A stretch of 8,313 bases of DNA from Nitrospirota bacterium (GTDB lineage: Bacteria; Nitrospirota; Nitrospiria; Nitrospirales; UBA8639). Below are positions 1 to 7,332 of the stretch, one piece after another (the first letter of the stretch is position 1; each line of letters begins with the position of its first letter). Under the pieces are notes generated by a model. The model was not told where the DNA came from, made no database searches, and worked only from the letters and a program-made list of their open reading frames with translations. The stretch is from the NCBI GenBank assembly GCA_029879555.1, contig JAOUQB010000089.1, positions 1 to 8,313 on the forward strand. Reading direction: 5' to 3'. The position numbers were made by a program, and so were the translations under genes.

Positions 1-2095
1 TGGCGATCCACCGCTGTACGGCACTTGGTCCTGCATTATAAGCCGCGACGGCATAGACGATGTTTCCCTGATATTCATTGAGCAATGCTCCCAAGTAGTG
101 CGTCCCGACTTGAATATTATGTTCCGGCTGATACAAGCGATCGGCATCGTATGTTGAATCCGACAGGTGCAATTCTTGGGCGACATTTTTGGCGGTCGCG
201 GGCATCAGTTGCATCAACCCGATTGCACCGACAGGGGATACGACCCGAGCACTATACAAACTTTCTTCACGAATCAACCCTGAAACCAGGAAGGGATCCA
301 TATGATGCGGGGCCACTGATTGAATAATGGCTTGATAACCCATGGGAAACGCTCCGGACCAAGCCAGAGAAGTCGGTGGCAACTGTCCCGTTCGTAAGGT
401 CGGCCCAAAATGGCGAATAGCCATTCGGATACCGATATCATACGCTCCAAGGGTTTCTGCTACAGTTACTATTTGCGGGAACATCTCTAAGTCCCCACCA
501 TGACTGGCATACACCTGCTCAAACTCCCGGAGAGCCTCATGGGATAATTGAACCGATTGTAACGCCAGCAGCCTTTGATAATGCTTATCGTGTTCCAATT
601 GAAAAGGGATACCGTTTTCCTGAGAATCCGCTGAAGTTAAAACAGTCCGTAAAGATAATCCCGCTCCCGTCGACCCCATTTTGACTTGTGCTAATTGGCC
701 ATAATACGTCATGGGATAGGCTTTGATAATCTCTTGAAAATGCTGACGAGCTACAGGCATGTTCCCCAGAACTTCTTCGGAACGCGCCAACCAATACCAG
801 GTCTGTGGCGCATCAGGCATGGACGAAGTGGAGTGTTGCAGAGTCGTTTCTTGCAGAATTTTTTGAAAGAGGATGATGGCTTCAGAAAATTGTGCCCGTT
901 GGTACTGGGTCCACCCAATTTTCCACCAGGCTTGAACCTTTTTCGAACGTGTAGACGCCAGCTGCCCAGCTTTCTCAAACGCCTTCAGCGCTTCAGGCCA
1001 ATGGTCATGATCTTCTAACCAGATCCCATAAAAGGTATAGAGTTGTGATTGCTGATCCCCCGTGAGCCGATCAACCGGAAAGGTCTTGACCAGATTGGCT
1101 AAGGCCTCCCCTTTATTTTGTCGCAGGTACGTCCGTCCCAACCACACCCAGGCATCATCCTGTCGGGAAGAGGGAGTGGCGATGAGTACCTGTAATGCTT
1201 TTTCAGCTTGATCGTATTCCTTCAACCGAACCAACGCCATCGCCAACTGATACTGAGCCTGGAAATATTGTGGCGTTTTTTGAGAAAGCGCCACAACGTG
1301 TTGAAATTCTTGGACAGTCCGCTTCAATGCCCCCCTCTGATAAAAGGACATTCCACGCTGAAACTGCTCCCCCACTGTCGGGACAAAGGCCGAACCACTT
1401 GCCTGGCTCAACACCTCTTCCACTTGAAGACTTTCAGGCGACCCTGGGAACCGCCACCACAATTCACGCAAGCGCGTGATCATTTCTTCTTGTTGTCCCG
1501 ACTGGCCAGCACATCGACCTATTTGAAATAGGGCATTGGCAGCGTTGGAATGGTGCGGCCCAACTTTCAACGCCTGCGACCACACCGAACTGGCCATTGG
1601 GCAGTCCCCACTTTTGGAAAAAATTGCGCCACCCTCATACAACACCTCCACTCGAACCGGTGACTCGGGATACCCATCAGCAAACCCCCGCACCACCGTC
1701 GTCGCTTCCTGCCATAAACCCGCAGTGACATAAGCCTGAAATAACCAAAATTGGAGATAATCCTCCAAAACCGGGAAATCCGAACGAGCCTGCTGCAATA
1801 AAGGAATGGCTTCAAGAGGATTCACGCTGCGCAGGGCATGCCCATAGCGAAGCCGCGCCCTCGCAGCCCAAACGGTTTGGCTATAGGCCGTCGTTAACTG
1901 ACGGAATACGTTTTCGGCTTTTTCAGACTGAGGGGAAGCAGGATTGAGCTGATTGAGGGCGGTCAATAATTCGGCGAAACATCGCTCCGGGTTATGGCAA
2001 GGAACTGGAGGCGGGTCAAGTGAAACGACCGGATAGGGCTGGATGGCCATACCTCCCGCGAGAAACAGTCCACATACCCATGGCCGTAATCGCAT
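1..2095 (-). CDS. Lytic murein transglycosylase, TPR repeats plus SLT domain (3' end beyond left edge)
   Basis: The frame stays open for 698 codons from ATG 2093-2095 to the left edge, so the C-terminus is missing. The N-terminus (Arg-Leu-Arg, then a hydrophobic stretch to about residue 20) resembles a short signal peptide, implying a periplasmic enzyme. Residues about 240-465 are helical TPR-like repeats, for example WYWLARSEEVLG near 431. The end is a Slt70-type lysozyme-like domain: REES with the likely catalytic Glu611 just before Ser, GLMQLMP at 626-632 and AYNAG at 685-689. By family knowledge it cleaves the MurNAc-GlcNAc bond of peptidoglycan with 1,6-anhydro product formation. AGGG (2105-2108) lies 9 bases before the ATG, which favours this start over an in-frame GTG two codons upstream. 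At 698 or more residues it is longer than E. coli Slt70 (645). It has its own candidate promoter, so it is probably not part of the signalling operon. The SLT identity is firm; the exact subfamily is not. Confidence 0.93.
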   Translation of the reverse strand, partial: MRLRPWVCGLFLAGGMAIQPYPVVSLDPPPVPCHNPERCFAELLTALNQLNPASPQSEKAENVFRQLTTAYSQTVWAARARLRYGHALRSVNPLEAIPLLQQARSDFPVLEDYLQFWLFQAYVTAGLWQEATTVVRGFADGYPESPVRVEVLYEGGAIFSKSGDCPMASSVWSQALKVGPHHSNAANALFQIGRCAGQSGQQEEMITRLRELWWRFPGSPESLQVEEVLSQASGSAFVPTVGEQFQRGMSFYQRGALKRTVQEFQHVVALSQKTPQYFQAQYQLAMALVRLKEYDQAEKALQVLIATPSSRQDDAWVWLGRTYLRQNKGEALANLVKTFPVDRLTGDQQSQLYTFYGIWLEDHDHWPEALKAFEKAGQLASTRSKKVQAWWKIGWTQYQRAQFSEAIILFQKILQETTLQHSTSSMPDAPQTWYWLARSEEVLGNMPVARQHFQEIIKAYPMTYYGQLAQVKMGSTGAGLSLRTVLTSADSQENGIPFQLEHDKHYQRLLALQSVQLSHEALREFEQVYASHGGDLEMFPQIVTVAETLGAYDIGIRMAIRHFGPTLRTGQLPPTSLAWSGAFPMGYQAIIQSVAPHHMDPFLVSGLIREESLYSARVVSPVGAIGLMQLMPATAKNVAQELHLSDSTYDADRLYQPEHNIQVGTHYLGALLNEYQGNIVYAVAAYNAGPSAVQRWIA

Positions 2096-2104
2096 ATTCA
2101 CCAG

Positions 2105-2124
2105 CCCTTTTATCAAGTAAAGGG
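2105..2124 (-). promoter_or_regulatory. Ribosome binding site of the transglycosylase inside a small inverted repeat
   Basis: On the minus strand CCCTTT (2124-2119) can pair with AAAGGG (2110-2105) across an 8-base loop. The second arm is the Shine-Dalgarno sequence, 9 bases before the ATG at 2095. Pairing would hide the ribosome binding site, but the stem is only 6 bp with three G-C pairs, so regulation is speculative. The ribosome binding site itself is well supported. Confidence 0.4.
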
Positions 2125-2180
2125 TTTGCGGGACGCAACGCTTATTTCGTCACGATCACTCCTCAAGACTCCCGTGGAAA

Positions 2181-2209
2181 ATAGTACAGACTTCTTATGG
2201 AAATGCCAA
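2181..2209 (-). promoter_or_regulatory. Candidate sigma-70-type promoter for the transglycosylase gene
   Basis: On the minus strand TTGGCA (2209-2204) matches the -35 consensus at 5 of 6 bases. TACTAT (2186-2181) matches the -10 consensus at 4 of 6, and the spacer is exactly 17 bases. Transcription would begin near 2174 and leave a leader of about 80 bases. It lies downstream of the HDOD gene and the hairpin at 2266-2303, which fits an independent unit. Confidence 0.5.
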
Positions 2210-2265
2210 CTAGGGGTTTAAAGGGCGCCGAGATCGAGGCATAAGGAGTAGAAAACAGAAGGGCC

Positions 2266-2303
2266 AAGTGGAGGATTCACAACCGAATGGGGTTTCCTCA
2301 CTT
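2266..2303 (-). terminator. Hairpin downstream of the HDOD gene, possible terminator
   Basis: AAGTG-g-AGGA (2266-2275) pairs with TCCTCACTT (2295-2303) over nine pairs with one bulged G. Inside it AACC (2281-2284) can pair with GGTT (2291-2294) around a 6-base loop. It starts about 60 bases after the HDOD stop. On the minus strand the sequence that follows is only moderately T-rich (GGCCCTTCTGTTTTC), so this is a weak intrinsic terminator at best, or an RNA-stabilising hairpin. Confidence 0.35.
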
Positions 2304-2364
2304 GAAGCTTAGGAACAGAGGCCCAATACATCTTTGAAAAATTTGGAGAGGCGCTCATTGGCCA

Positions 2365-3060
2365 TCACACTGGGAGAGGAGAAATCTCTCGCATCCATCC
2401 CTGCCAGCGTGGGAGTTGATCCCATAAGCCTAACCCTAATAGATAGGCTTCCCCTTCACACCCAACGACCCCATCGCCGTCTTGAGCAATCCCTCCGCCT
2501 TCCAAGACATTGGCAATATAGACGGCCGTCAATGGACAAAACCCAGCATGGCGAGAATGAAATGGTTGATCGTGAAACATCACGATATCCAGAAGATCGG
2601 AGTGGACACCCCAACGAGATAAAAATGTCGACCCGCTTTCCGCATGCGTCGTCCCCAAGAGATTTTCCTCGATGGTCCCGAGCTCTTGCCCTCGAGATTG
2701 CGCGAGTTCGACGACCGCCATAAAAACCTGTGGCTGCTGGGTCAGAAAAATGAGGAGCCCAATATCATGTAACAGCCCTCCCACAAAGGCTTGCCAAGCG
2801 ACATTTGGATCGGCCTGTTGACTGAAGGCAATGTGAGCCGCGATATACCCTGTGCGTACACTATGTTGCCATAAGCCCTGGAGAACAGCCGGAGCAAGAC
2901 CAAATCCTTCGGATAAGGTGAATACTTCAACGCCAATGCTTAACCCACCCTCCAGTTGAGAGGGAAGCGTTCCAACTTGCGCCGTTAAGAGTTGGAAATA
3001 TTTTTCCAACTCAACCGTATCAATGAGGGAGAGTCCGGTCGTAGGATGATCTTTGGTCAT
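2365..3060 (-). CDS. HDOD-domain output protein, N-terminally shortened
   Basis: This 231-residue soluble protein matches the C-terminal lobe of the HDOD domain as found in receiver-HDOD regulators. The signs are LWQHS (H66), LLHDIG (96-101), LGTTHAE (135-141), FHDQP (162-166) and PLTAVYIANVLE (176-187). HDOD domains are non-catalytic relatives of HD phosphohydrolases that act as signalling outputs. The usual Lys after LLHDIG is Leu102. The domain start (VGTLPS, 29-34) runs almost directly into SIGVEVF (41-47), where family members have roughly 60 more residues, so most of the N-terminal lobe appears deleted. The start ATG has no clear Shine-Dalgarno sequence, and an in-frame TAG lies 13 codons upstream. 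A frameshifted receiver remnant precedes it. It is the last gene of the signalling run. The family is well supported; whether the product still works is uncertain. Confidence 0.82.
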   Translation of the reverse strand: MTKDHPTTGLSLIDTVELEKYFQLLTAQVGTLPSQLEGGLSIGVEVFTLSEGFGLAPAVLQGLWQHSVRTGYIAAHIAFSQQADPNVAWQAFVGGLLHDIGLLIFLTQQPQVFMAVVELAQSRGQELGTIEENLLGTTHAESGSTFLSRWGVHSDLLDIVMFHDQPFHSRHAGFCPLTAVYIANVLEGGGIAQDGDGVVGCEGEAYLLGLGLWDQLPRWQGWMREISPLPV

Positions 3061-3231
3061 CGTAGTATTTTTTGAGAAAAACCCATGTAGCTTCAGAACC
3101 TATTCGACGAAAAGCCATTTCAACCTTAATAGGTGAGAGGCCCCACACACAGAGCTTCAGCCTCTCCTCGGTTCCACAAAAAGGACTCTTAAGAGTTCGT
3201 GCGCAGGTAAGGCATGAACAGAAGGGAACAT
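3061..3231 (-). pseudogene. Decayed receiver-domain remnant upstream of the HDOD gene
   Basis: No intact ORF fills this gap, but two reading frames together resemble the start of a receiver domain. From ATG 3229-3231, in the same frame as the HDOD gene, the sequence reads HELLRVLFVE (3201-3172), like the beta-1 strand and acidic pocket (RVLFVDD). It then meets TGA at 3157-3159. One frame over, from 3169, it continues EERLKLCVWGLSPIKVEMAF and IGSEATWVFLKKYYDD, like alpha-1, beta-2 and alpha-2 of receiver domains fused to HDOD. A single-base loss after GTG GAA would explain the switch. The segment that should carry the phosphoacceptor Asp is absent. The likely reading is that a receiver-HDOD regulator decayed and left only the downstream part open. 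This rests on remembered family consensus, not on an alignment. Confidence 0.45.
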
Positions 3232-3312
3232 CCTAGAATTGAAAGGAGAACCACAGAACGCTTAGGGGGAGAAATAGCGGGAAAGAACAGACTGGCACCG
3301 AAAATACAGGAA

Positions 3313-4644
3313 TTATAAGTCAGAAAAATGAAAGTTTCCGGGCAACTCCAGGGAAAACGTCGCTCCATGCCCAAGGCCATCACTGTAGGCTCGCAAAGCC
3401 CCCCCAAGGTTTTTGGCCATCAGCGCTCCATTATGCAAACTCATGCCGCGTCCACCATCCTGGGTGTTATACCCTTGCCCGAAAATTTTCGTAAGAGCTT
3501 CCAGCGGGAGCCCCACACCGGTATCTTGAATCTGCAAACACACAGAATCAGGTGGTCCAGGAATGAGTTTCGCACGCACAACAAGCTGCTTTGAGGGCCC
3601 CGCGGCCATAGCCTGACATCCATTCCGAATGACCTCAGTCAAGATTTCAATGACTTTGTGTTTCTCGACAATGAGCTGAGGGATTTCATCAAACTCTCGT
3701 GAGACGTCAATGTGTGAGGCCGTTAATAACTCCTGATTTTCGGCTAACGCTTCCTCTAAAAGGTCCACGACCGACGTCGTCTCCGTTATGCCGGTCACCT
3801 TCGCAAGATCTTGATGCGAGGCCACACAGCGTTGCGCATGTTGGGCATTTTCACGCAAGCGGTCGAGTTCAGCAATTGCAGTTCGTTGCTCCTCCATCAA
3901 TTGACCCGCTAGTTTTTCTAAATAGGCAGGAATTTGTGTCCCTTTGGGGTTAGTGGAAAAGAAATTTCCCAGATCATCGAGATGTTTTTGAACAAGTTGT
4001 GAAATGCGGCCGACATCTCCCACCATCGACTTTTTTAGAAGATCAGTGACGACGCTGATCGACACATTGACGCTATTCAACACATTCCCCACATTATGCA
4101 GGACATCCGTAGCCACTTCGGCCATCCCCAGCTGTCGGGAGGTATCCAAGAGTTGCTCATGCAATTGTAATTTCTCTGCTTCCATACGTTTGCGTTCGGT
4201 AATATCCTGCGCCACACAGACTAATCCCTGAAATTGCCCTTGTTCATCCTGCATCATCGAACCGGAAACGGAAATCGGGATCACCCGGCCGTCCCGTGTC
4301 AGAAAACTGGACTCAATGCTACTGACCGATCCTTGAAGCAGTAAATTCTCGATGATGGAACCTTGGGCAAACTCCGCTCCAAAAATGAGACCTGGCGATT
4401 GCCCGACCAACTCTTCCTCGGTATACCCCAACAGAGCAAGCAAGGATGGATTGGTCGACCCGATGGTCATATTCGCATCAATCACCAATAATGAATCCGC
4501 CATCGACCGCAATACATTGTCCACATACACTTTTGAGGTCGCTAATTCATCCCGGGCCGAGGCTAACTCATCCTGCCGATCCGCCCCCTCACACGTGGTC
4601 ACCGCCAAGGGCTGTTCATCAGCCTGTTGCGTTACATCTGACAT
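3313..4644 (-). CDS. PAS-domain sensor histidine kinase with LHNVGN phosphoacceptor box
   Basis: This 443-residue protein has no membrane segment and should be cytoplasmic. A short N-terminal helix is followed by a PAS domain (about 38-150) ending in [13 protein letters not shown], a typical PAS-to-kinase linker. The dimerisation helix carries [12 protein letters not shown] with His183 as probable phosphoacceptor. Canonical kinases have Glu or Asp after the His, whereas this subfamily has Asn. The ATPase domain shows the N box RNGCQAM (N341), G1 DTGVGLP (374-380), F388 and the G3-like GHGATF (425-430). The G2 lid reads GRGMSLH (398-404), with Ser402 at the third glycine, so catalysis may be altered. 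GAGGA (4654-4658) sits 9 bases before the ATG and supports this start. The core is clearly paralogous to that of the 5869-7161 kinase. The PAS ligand is unknown. It probably belongs to the same operon as the kinases upstream. Confidence 0.92.
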   Translation of the reverse strand: MSDVTQQADEQPLAVTTCEGADRQDELASARDELATSKVYVDNVLRSMADSLLVIDANMTIGSTNPSLLALLGYTEEELVGQSPGLIFGAEFAQGSIIENLLLQGSVSSIESSFLTRDGRVIPISVSGSMMQDEQGQFQGLVCVAQDITERKRMEAEKLQLHEQLLDTSRQLGMAEVATDVLHNVGNVLNSVNVSISVVTDLLKKSMVGDVGRISQLVQKHLDDLGNFFSTNPKGTQIPAYLEKLAGQLMEEQRTAIAELDRLRENAQHAQRCVASHQDLAKVTGITETTSVVDLLEEALAENQELLTASHIDVSREFDEIPQLIVEKHKVIEILTEVIRNGCQAMAAGPSKQLVVRAKLIPGPPDSVCLQIQDTGVGLPLEALTKIFGQGYNTQDGGRGMSLHNGALMAKNLGGALRAYSDGLGHGATFSLELPGNFHFSDL

Positions 4645-4775
4645 GTCATCGTTTCCTCGAATGGTGTAACCATCTCATCACAATCTTGCCCGACAGCTGA
4701 AAATATTTTGAAGCCAGGATCATTGTGTAAAGACGACACGCGTCTCAGAGAGATCGGCACCAAAATATCCATCAT
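4632..4775 (-). CDS. Short ORF (47 codons) filling the gap between two kinase genes, doubtful
   Basis: The ORF begins with two ATGs (4773-4775 and 4770-4772) just after the upstream kinase stop and ends 13 bases inside the next kinase gene. GAGAGA (4779-4784) lies 6 bases before the second ATG and could serve as a ribosome binding site. The product (beginning MMDILVPISLRR) matches no family I recognise and shows no signal peptide or membrane segment. It could be a small protein, a translation-coupling device or chance; its length does not exclude chance. Confidence 0.22.
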   Translation of the reverse strand: MMDILVPISLRRVSSLHNDPGFKIFSAVGQDCDEMVTPFEETMTCQM

Positions 4776-4783
4776 GAGTCTCT

Positions 4784-5767
4784 CTAGGCCGGCAACGTCA
4801 CCGTAAACGTGGATCCCTCTCCCGGCGTCGAGCGGACCGATAGTGCGCCGCCACATTGATCAGCAATACGTTGACACACGGCCAGCCCGATTCCCGTTCC
4901 TTCGTATGCATCTTTTCGATGGAGGCGTTGAAACATCCCGAAAATTTTATCGAGGTATTCCGTTGGAATGCCAATACCCTGATCCTGAATATCAATCTGG
5001 CAGAGATTCCCCGGTTTTCCTAACCCGGCATGGCGCCGATCTTGAATCAACATGCCTGAGATATGCAGCACGGGAACCATATTGGGCTTGTGAAATTTCA
5101 AGGCATTGCTGATGAGATTCTGTAATAACTGACGGACTGGCATCGTCTCCCCTACGATTCTTGGCAGATCGCCCACATGAATCTCGGCCTGCAACTCCTC
5201 AATGTGCCCACCTAAATCCGAAAGGATGTCCTGAACAATCTCCCCTAGCACAAGAACTTCGCCATTCGAACCGGGAGCATCGATTCGCGAATACAACAAC
5301 AGCCCTTCAATCAACTGTTGCATGCGGCTGGCCGCTTTCGTCACGCGATCAAGATAGCCCTGGGCTTGTTCATTCAAAGAGCTGCCATGCTTGACCCGCA
5401 GAAGATCGACAAACACTTGAATGGAATGAAGTGGCTCCTGCAAGTCATGGGCGGCCAAGGATGCAAATTGCTCTAAATCTTGATTGGATCTGGCCAATGC
5501 CTCCGACTTCTGCCGCAACACCACCTCATGCCGATTCCATGCCCCCAATTCAGCCAGCGCCTGATCCCGGGTTGCCAAGAGTTCCAGATTTTTGATCTCC
5601 AACTCTCGAACTTTTTGAGCCAATTGGTTCACACGCGTTTGTTGTCGAAACAGGTCTTGTTCGGCCCTACAATGAGACTCTTCCAATTGCACACATTGAT
5701 CTTTGAGCGCCTCTTCGGATTCCTCAACTGGCAACCCAGGCCTTCGTTCCCCATGCTGATGCATCAT
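4784..5767 (-). CDS. Soluble HisKA-type histidine kinase with N-terminal coiled coil
   Basis: This 327-residue kinase has no PAS, GAF or membrane domain. Residues about 14-100 are charged and heptad-like (a probable coiled coil) and lead straight into the HisKA helix FASLAAHDLQEPLHSI with phosphoacceptor His107. This H box resembles phytochrome-type and similar soluble kinases. The ATPase domain looks intact: N box LLQNLISNALKFH (N217, N221), G1 DQGIGIP (262-268), F box FGMFQR (276-281), G2 GTGIGL (290-295) and GEGSTF (316-321). Input probably comes from a partner, since no sensor is visible. An in-frame TAG directly abuts the ATG at 5767, which fixes the N-terminal limit. No strong Shine-Dalgarno sequence is visible, so translation may be coupled to the upstream reading frame. 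It is the most canonical complete kinase of the cluster and could supply phosphate to the receiver at 7333-7896, which is an inference. Confidence 0.92.
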   Translation of the reverse strand: MMHQHGERRPGLPVEESEEALKDQCVQLEESHCRAEQDLFRQQTRVNQLAQKVRELEIKNLELLATRDQALAELGAWNRHEVVLRQKSEALARSNQDLEQFASLAAHDLQEPLHSIQVFVDLLRVKHGSSLNEQAQGYLDRVTKAASRMQQLIEGLLLYSRIDAPGSNGEVLVLGEIVQDILSDLGGHIEELQAEIHVGDLPRIVGETMPVRQLLQNLISNALKFHKPNMVPVLHISGMLIQDRRHAGLGKPGNLCQIDIQDQGIGIPTEYLDKIFGMFQRLHRKDAYEGTGIGLAVCQRIADQCGGALSVRSTPGEGSTFTVTLPA

Positions 5768-5872
5768 CTACCGAGGAAGGGTTAGGGAAAGCAGGGATTG
5801 CCGAATGGCAAGAGCCTCAAGACAATGAACGAATTCCAACCATTGCCTGTATCGGTACCGGATTGAGATCAT
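5768..5872 (-). CDS. 34-codon ORF bridging two kinase genes, in frame with the downstream kinase; doubtful
   Basis: Its ATG (5870-5872) overlaps the stop of the upstream kinase as ATGA, and its TAG (5768-5770) is immediately followed by the ATG of the downstream kinase in the same frame. It fills the gap exactly. The product (beginning MISIRYRYRQWLEF) is basic and moderately hydrophobic and matches nothing I recognise. It could be a small protein, a coupling leader, or the original N-terminus of the downstream kinase split by a nonsense codon. No clear ribosome binding site is visible. Confidence 0.25.
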   Translation of the reverse strand: MISIRYRYRQWLEFVHCLEALAIRQSLLSLTLPR

Positions 5873-7161
5873 GCCAACGCGACTTCTTGTTGAACGGGGA
5901 AGGTTAGGGTAAAGACCGCACCCTTCCCAATACCATCACTCTGTACCTCCATCGACCCACCCATATTCTGAATGGCCACAATGGAGCTATGCAGCCCAAT
6001 TCCATTCCCATCTTTTTTGGTCGTAAACCCTCGGGTAAACAGTTTGGAGAGATGTTCCGCAGCAATCCCAACCCCACTATCTTGAATGGTTATGACCACG
6101 GATGTTTTTTCGTGATTAGGATAATTCACCTTGATACATAGCTCATGGTGCTCCTGACACTGTTGCCGCATCGCCTGTTTGGCATTTCGCAGAAGATTCA
6201 CCAGAATCTGTAACAATTGATGTTGATCGGCTAATACCGGCAAGACGTCTTGATAATCACAATGGATGGTTATCCATTTTTCATCTTCAGGCTGGAAACT
6301 CATTTCCATCGCATGCGATAACACCTGAACCAACACAACCGGCTCCACTTTTCCTGCCGATTTCGCCATGGTCTGTTGGGAAACAATAATTTGCTTCATA
6401 TGCCGAATATTCCTGACTAACCCCTTCATTTCATTGACAACAGTCTTCTGTTCTTCAATGAGATGGGACCCCAGCTTTCCGAGAGACGTCGGAATACGTT
6501 TACCCTTTGGATCCTCCGTGAGATAAGCGCCTAAATTTTGCTCGTGGGCGTGCATCAATTCTGCCATTCGATTCACAAGTGTCACGGAGGATTGGTCCAC
6601 CAAGGACTCCACCATATTGGCGGCCACCGTCACACTGGTGAGCACATTACCCACATTGTGTAAGACCGTGGAGGCCACATCCGCCAATTCAATTTTGTAT
6701 GCCGCTTCGCCTAATTGGCTTCGAAGCCACTGCAACTCAACAAGACACTGCTTACGTTCCTGCGCCTGCCTTAGGAACCAACTCAATACGGTCAAGGCCG
6801 ACGTCTCATTCACTCGACATCCAATGACATCCTCAACAATTTGGCTTTGGTTCCCTGTATTCTCGGAGGCACCTGTCAGCCCGAGAAAAGTCGTTTTCTG
6901 ACCATTCCGAACCAGACAAGAGGTCGCTTCCCACAGATGACTATCGGCTCGACAATCCACAATACCCGCATCAAACTGACGGCCTGATTCGGCTTGAACC
7001 TTTCCCTCCTGAATCGTCATCACCCAATCGACGGAAGGCTGGGGGATCATTGAGGCCAACGCAACCCGACATGCCGAAGGCACATCCGACTCGTGAAAGC
7101 CAACCATTAAGATGGAGAGAGGTAAGGCTTGAAGGGAGAACTGAAAATCTAAAGGCAACAT
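5869..7161 (-). CDS. Histidine kinase with degenerate N-terminal receiver and LHNVGN phosphoacceptor box
   Basis: This 430-residue soluble protein starts with a receiver-like fold (about 14-138). LSILMVG (15-21) fits beta-1, FDAGIVDC (63-70) fits beta-3 with Asp69 at the phosphoacceptor position, and FLGLTG (92-97) fits beta-4 with Thr96. The beta-1 acidic pair is missing, and no Lys is seen where KP is expected after VIGCRV. It is probably a pseudo-receiver used for interaction. The kinase core has [14 protein letters not shown] with His168. The N box LLRNAKQAM (N326), G1 DSGVGI (361-366), LFTRGFTTKK (374-383), G2 GNGIGLH (385-391) and GKGAVF (412-417) are all intact, so ATP binding should work. 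The ATG at 7159-7161 lacks a convincing Shine-Dalgarno sequence. Of the three LHN-type or LHN-like lids in the window, this is the only intact one. Identity is firm at family level; the signal sensed is unknown. Confidence 0.91.
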   Translation of the reverse strand: MLPLDFQFSLQALPLSILMVGFHESDVPSACRVALASMIPQPSVDWVMTIQEGKVQAESGRQFDAGIVDCRADSHLWEATSCLVRNGQKTTFLGLTGASENTGNQSQIVEDVIGCRVNETSALTVLSWFLRQAQERKQCLVELQWLRSQLGEAAYKIELADVASTVLHNVGNVLTSVTVAANMVESLVDQSSVTLVNRMAELMHAHEQNLGAYLTEDPKGKRIPTSLGKLGSHLIEEQKTVVNEMKGLVRNIRHMKQIIVSQQTMAKSAGKVEPVVLVQVLSHAMEMSFQPEDEKWITIHCDYQDVLPVLADQHQLLQILVNLLRNAKQAMRQQCQEHHELCIKVNYPNHEKTSVVITIQDSGVGIAAEHLSKLFTRGFTTKKDGNGIGLHSSIVAIQNMGGSMEVQSDGIGKGAVFTLTFPVQQEVALA

Positions 7162-7175
7162 ACGGGGTTATGTTT

Positions 7176-7316
7176 TCACTCACAAGCGCGATGCGCCGCG
7201 CCTAATCCACATTCCCATTGACCACCAAGCTCTGACAAAGAGGAATGTAATTCGAGGAACATCGATCGTTCTTCTATCCCTGGCACAGGAAAATCTTCGA
7301 AAGCCAGAAGCCGCAC
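7176..7316 (-). CDS. 46-residue ORF or decayed linker between the receiver gene and the next kinase; doubtful
   Basis: An open frame from GTG (7314-7316) to TGA (7176-7178) fills most of the gap. It remains open further upstream to a TGA codon overlapping the last codons of the receiver gene, one frame away from it. Its product (MRLLAFEDFPVPGIEER near the start) is protein-like but unrecognised, and no Shine-Dalgarno sequence is evident. It may be the eroded continuation of a longer receiver protein that lost frame at its present stop, or a chance ORF. Confidence 0.22.
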   Translation of the reverse strand: MRLLAFEDFPVPGIEERSMFLELHSSLSELGGQWECGLGAAHRACE

Positions 7317-7332
7317 TACCGTAGCTAGGGCG

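Noticed and set aside
2309..2365. 18-codon ORF overlapping the HDOD stop as TGATG
   Set aside because: It is too short to separate from chance, has no recognised similarity and its ribosome binding site is not evident.
2334..2723. Plus-strand open frame of 129 codons opposite the HDOD gene, and similar plus-strand frames elsewhere
   Set aside because: The opposite strand encodes a recognisable conserved protein in each case; these frames show no domain motifs and are antisense shadows.
3135..3166. Inverted repeat GAGAGGC / GCCTCTC with an 18-base loop
   Set aside because: On the minus strand it is followed by ACCTATTAAGG, not a T run, and it lies within the receiver-like remnant.
3185..3196. 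Perfect 12-bp palindrome ACTCTTAAGAGT
   Set aside because: It has no loop, so it is not a terminator, and no paired operator copy was found. It lies inside the receiver-domain remnant where these bases encode part of LLRVL.
3312..3317. Perfect TATAAT on the minus strand at the stop of the PAS kinase
   Set aside because: No acceptable -35 hexamer lies 16-18 bases upstream and no extended -10 is present, so it is probably chance.
7183..7200. GC-rich short hairpin GCGCG/CGCGC before the 430-residue kinase
   Set aside because: It is a 5-bp stem with no T tract after it and sits inside a possible short ORF; terminator function is not supported.
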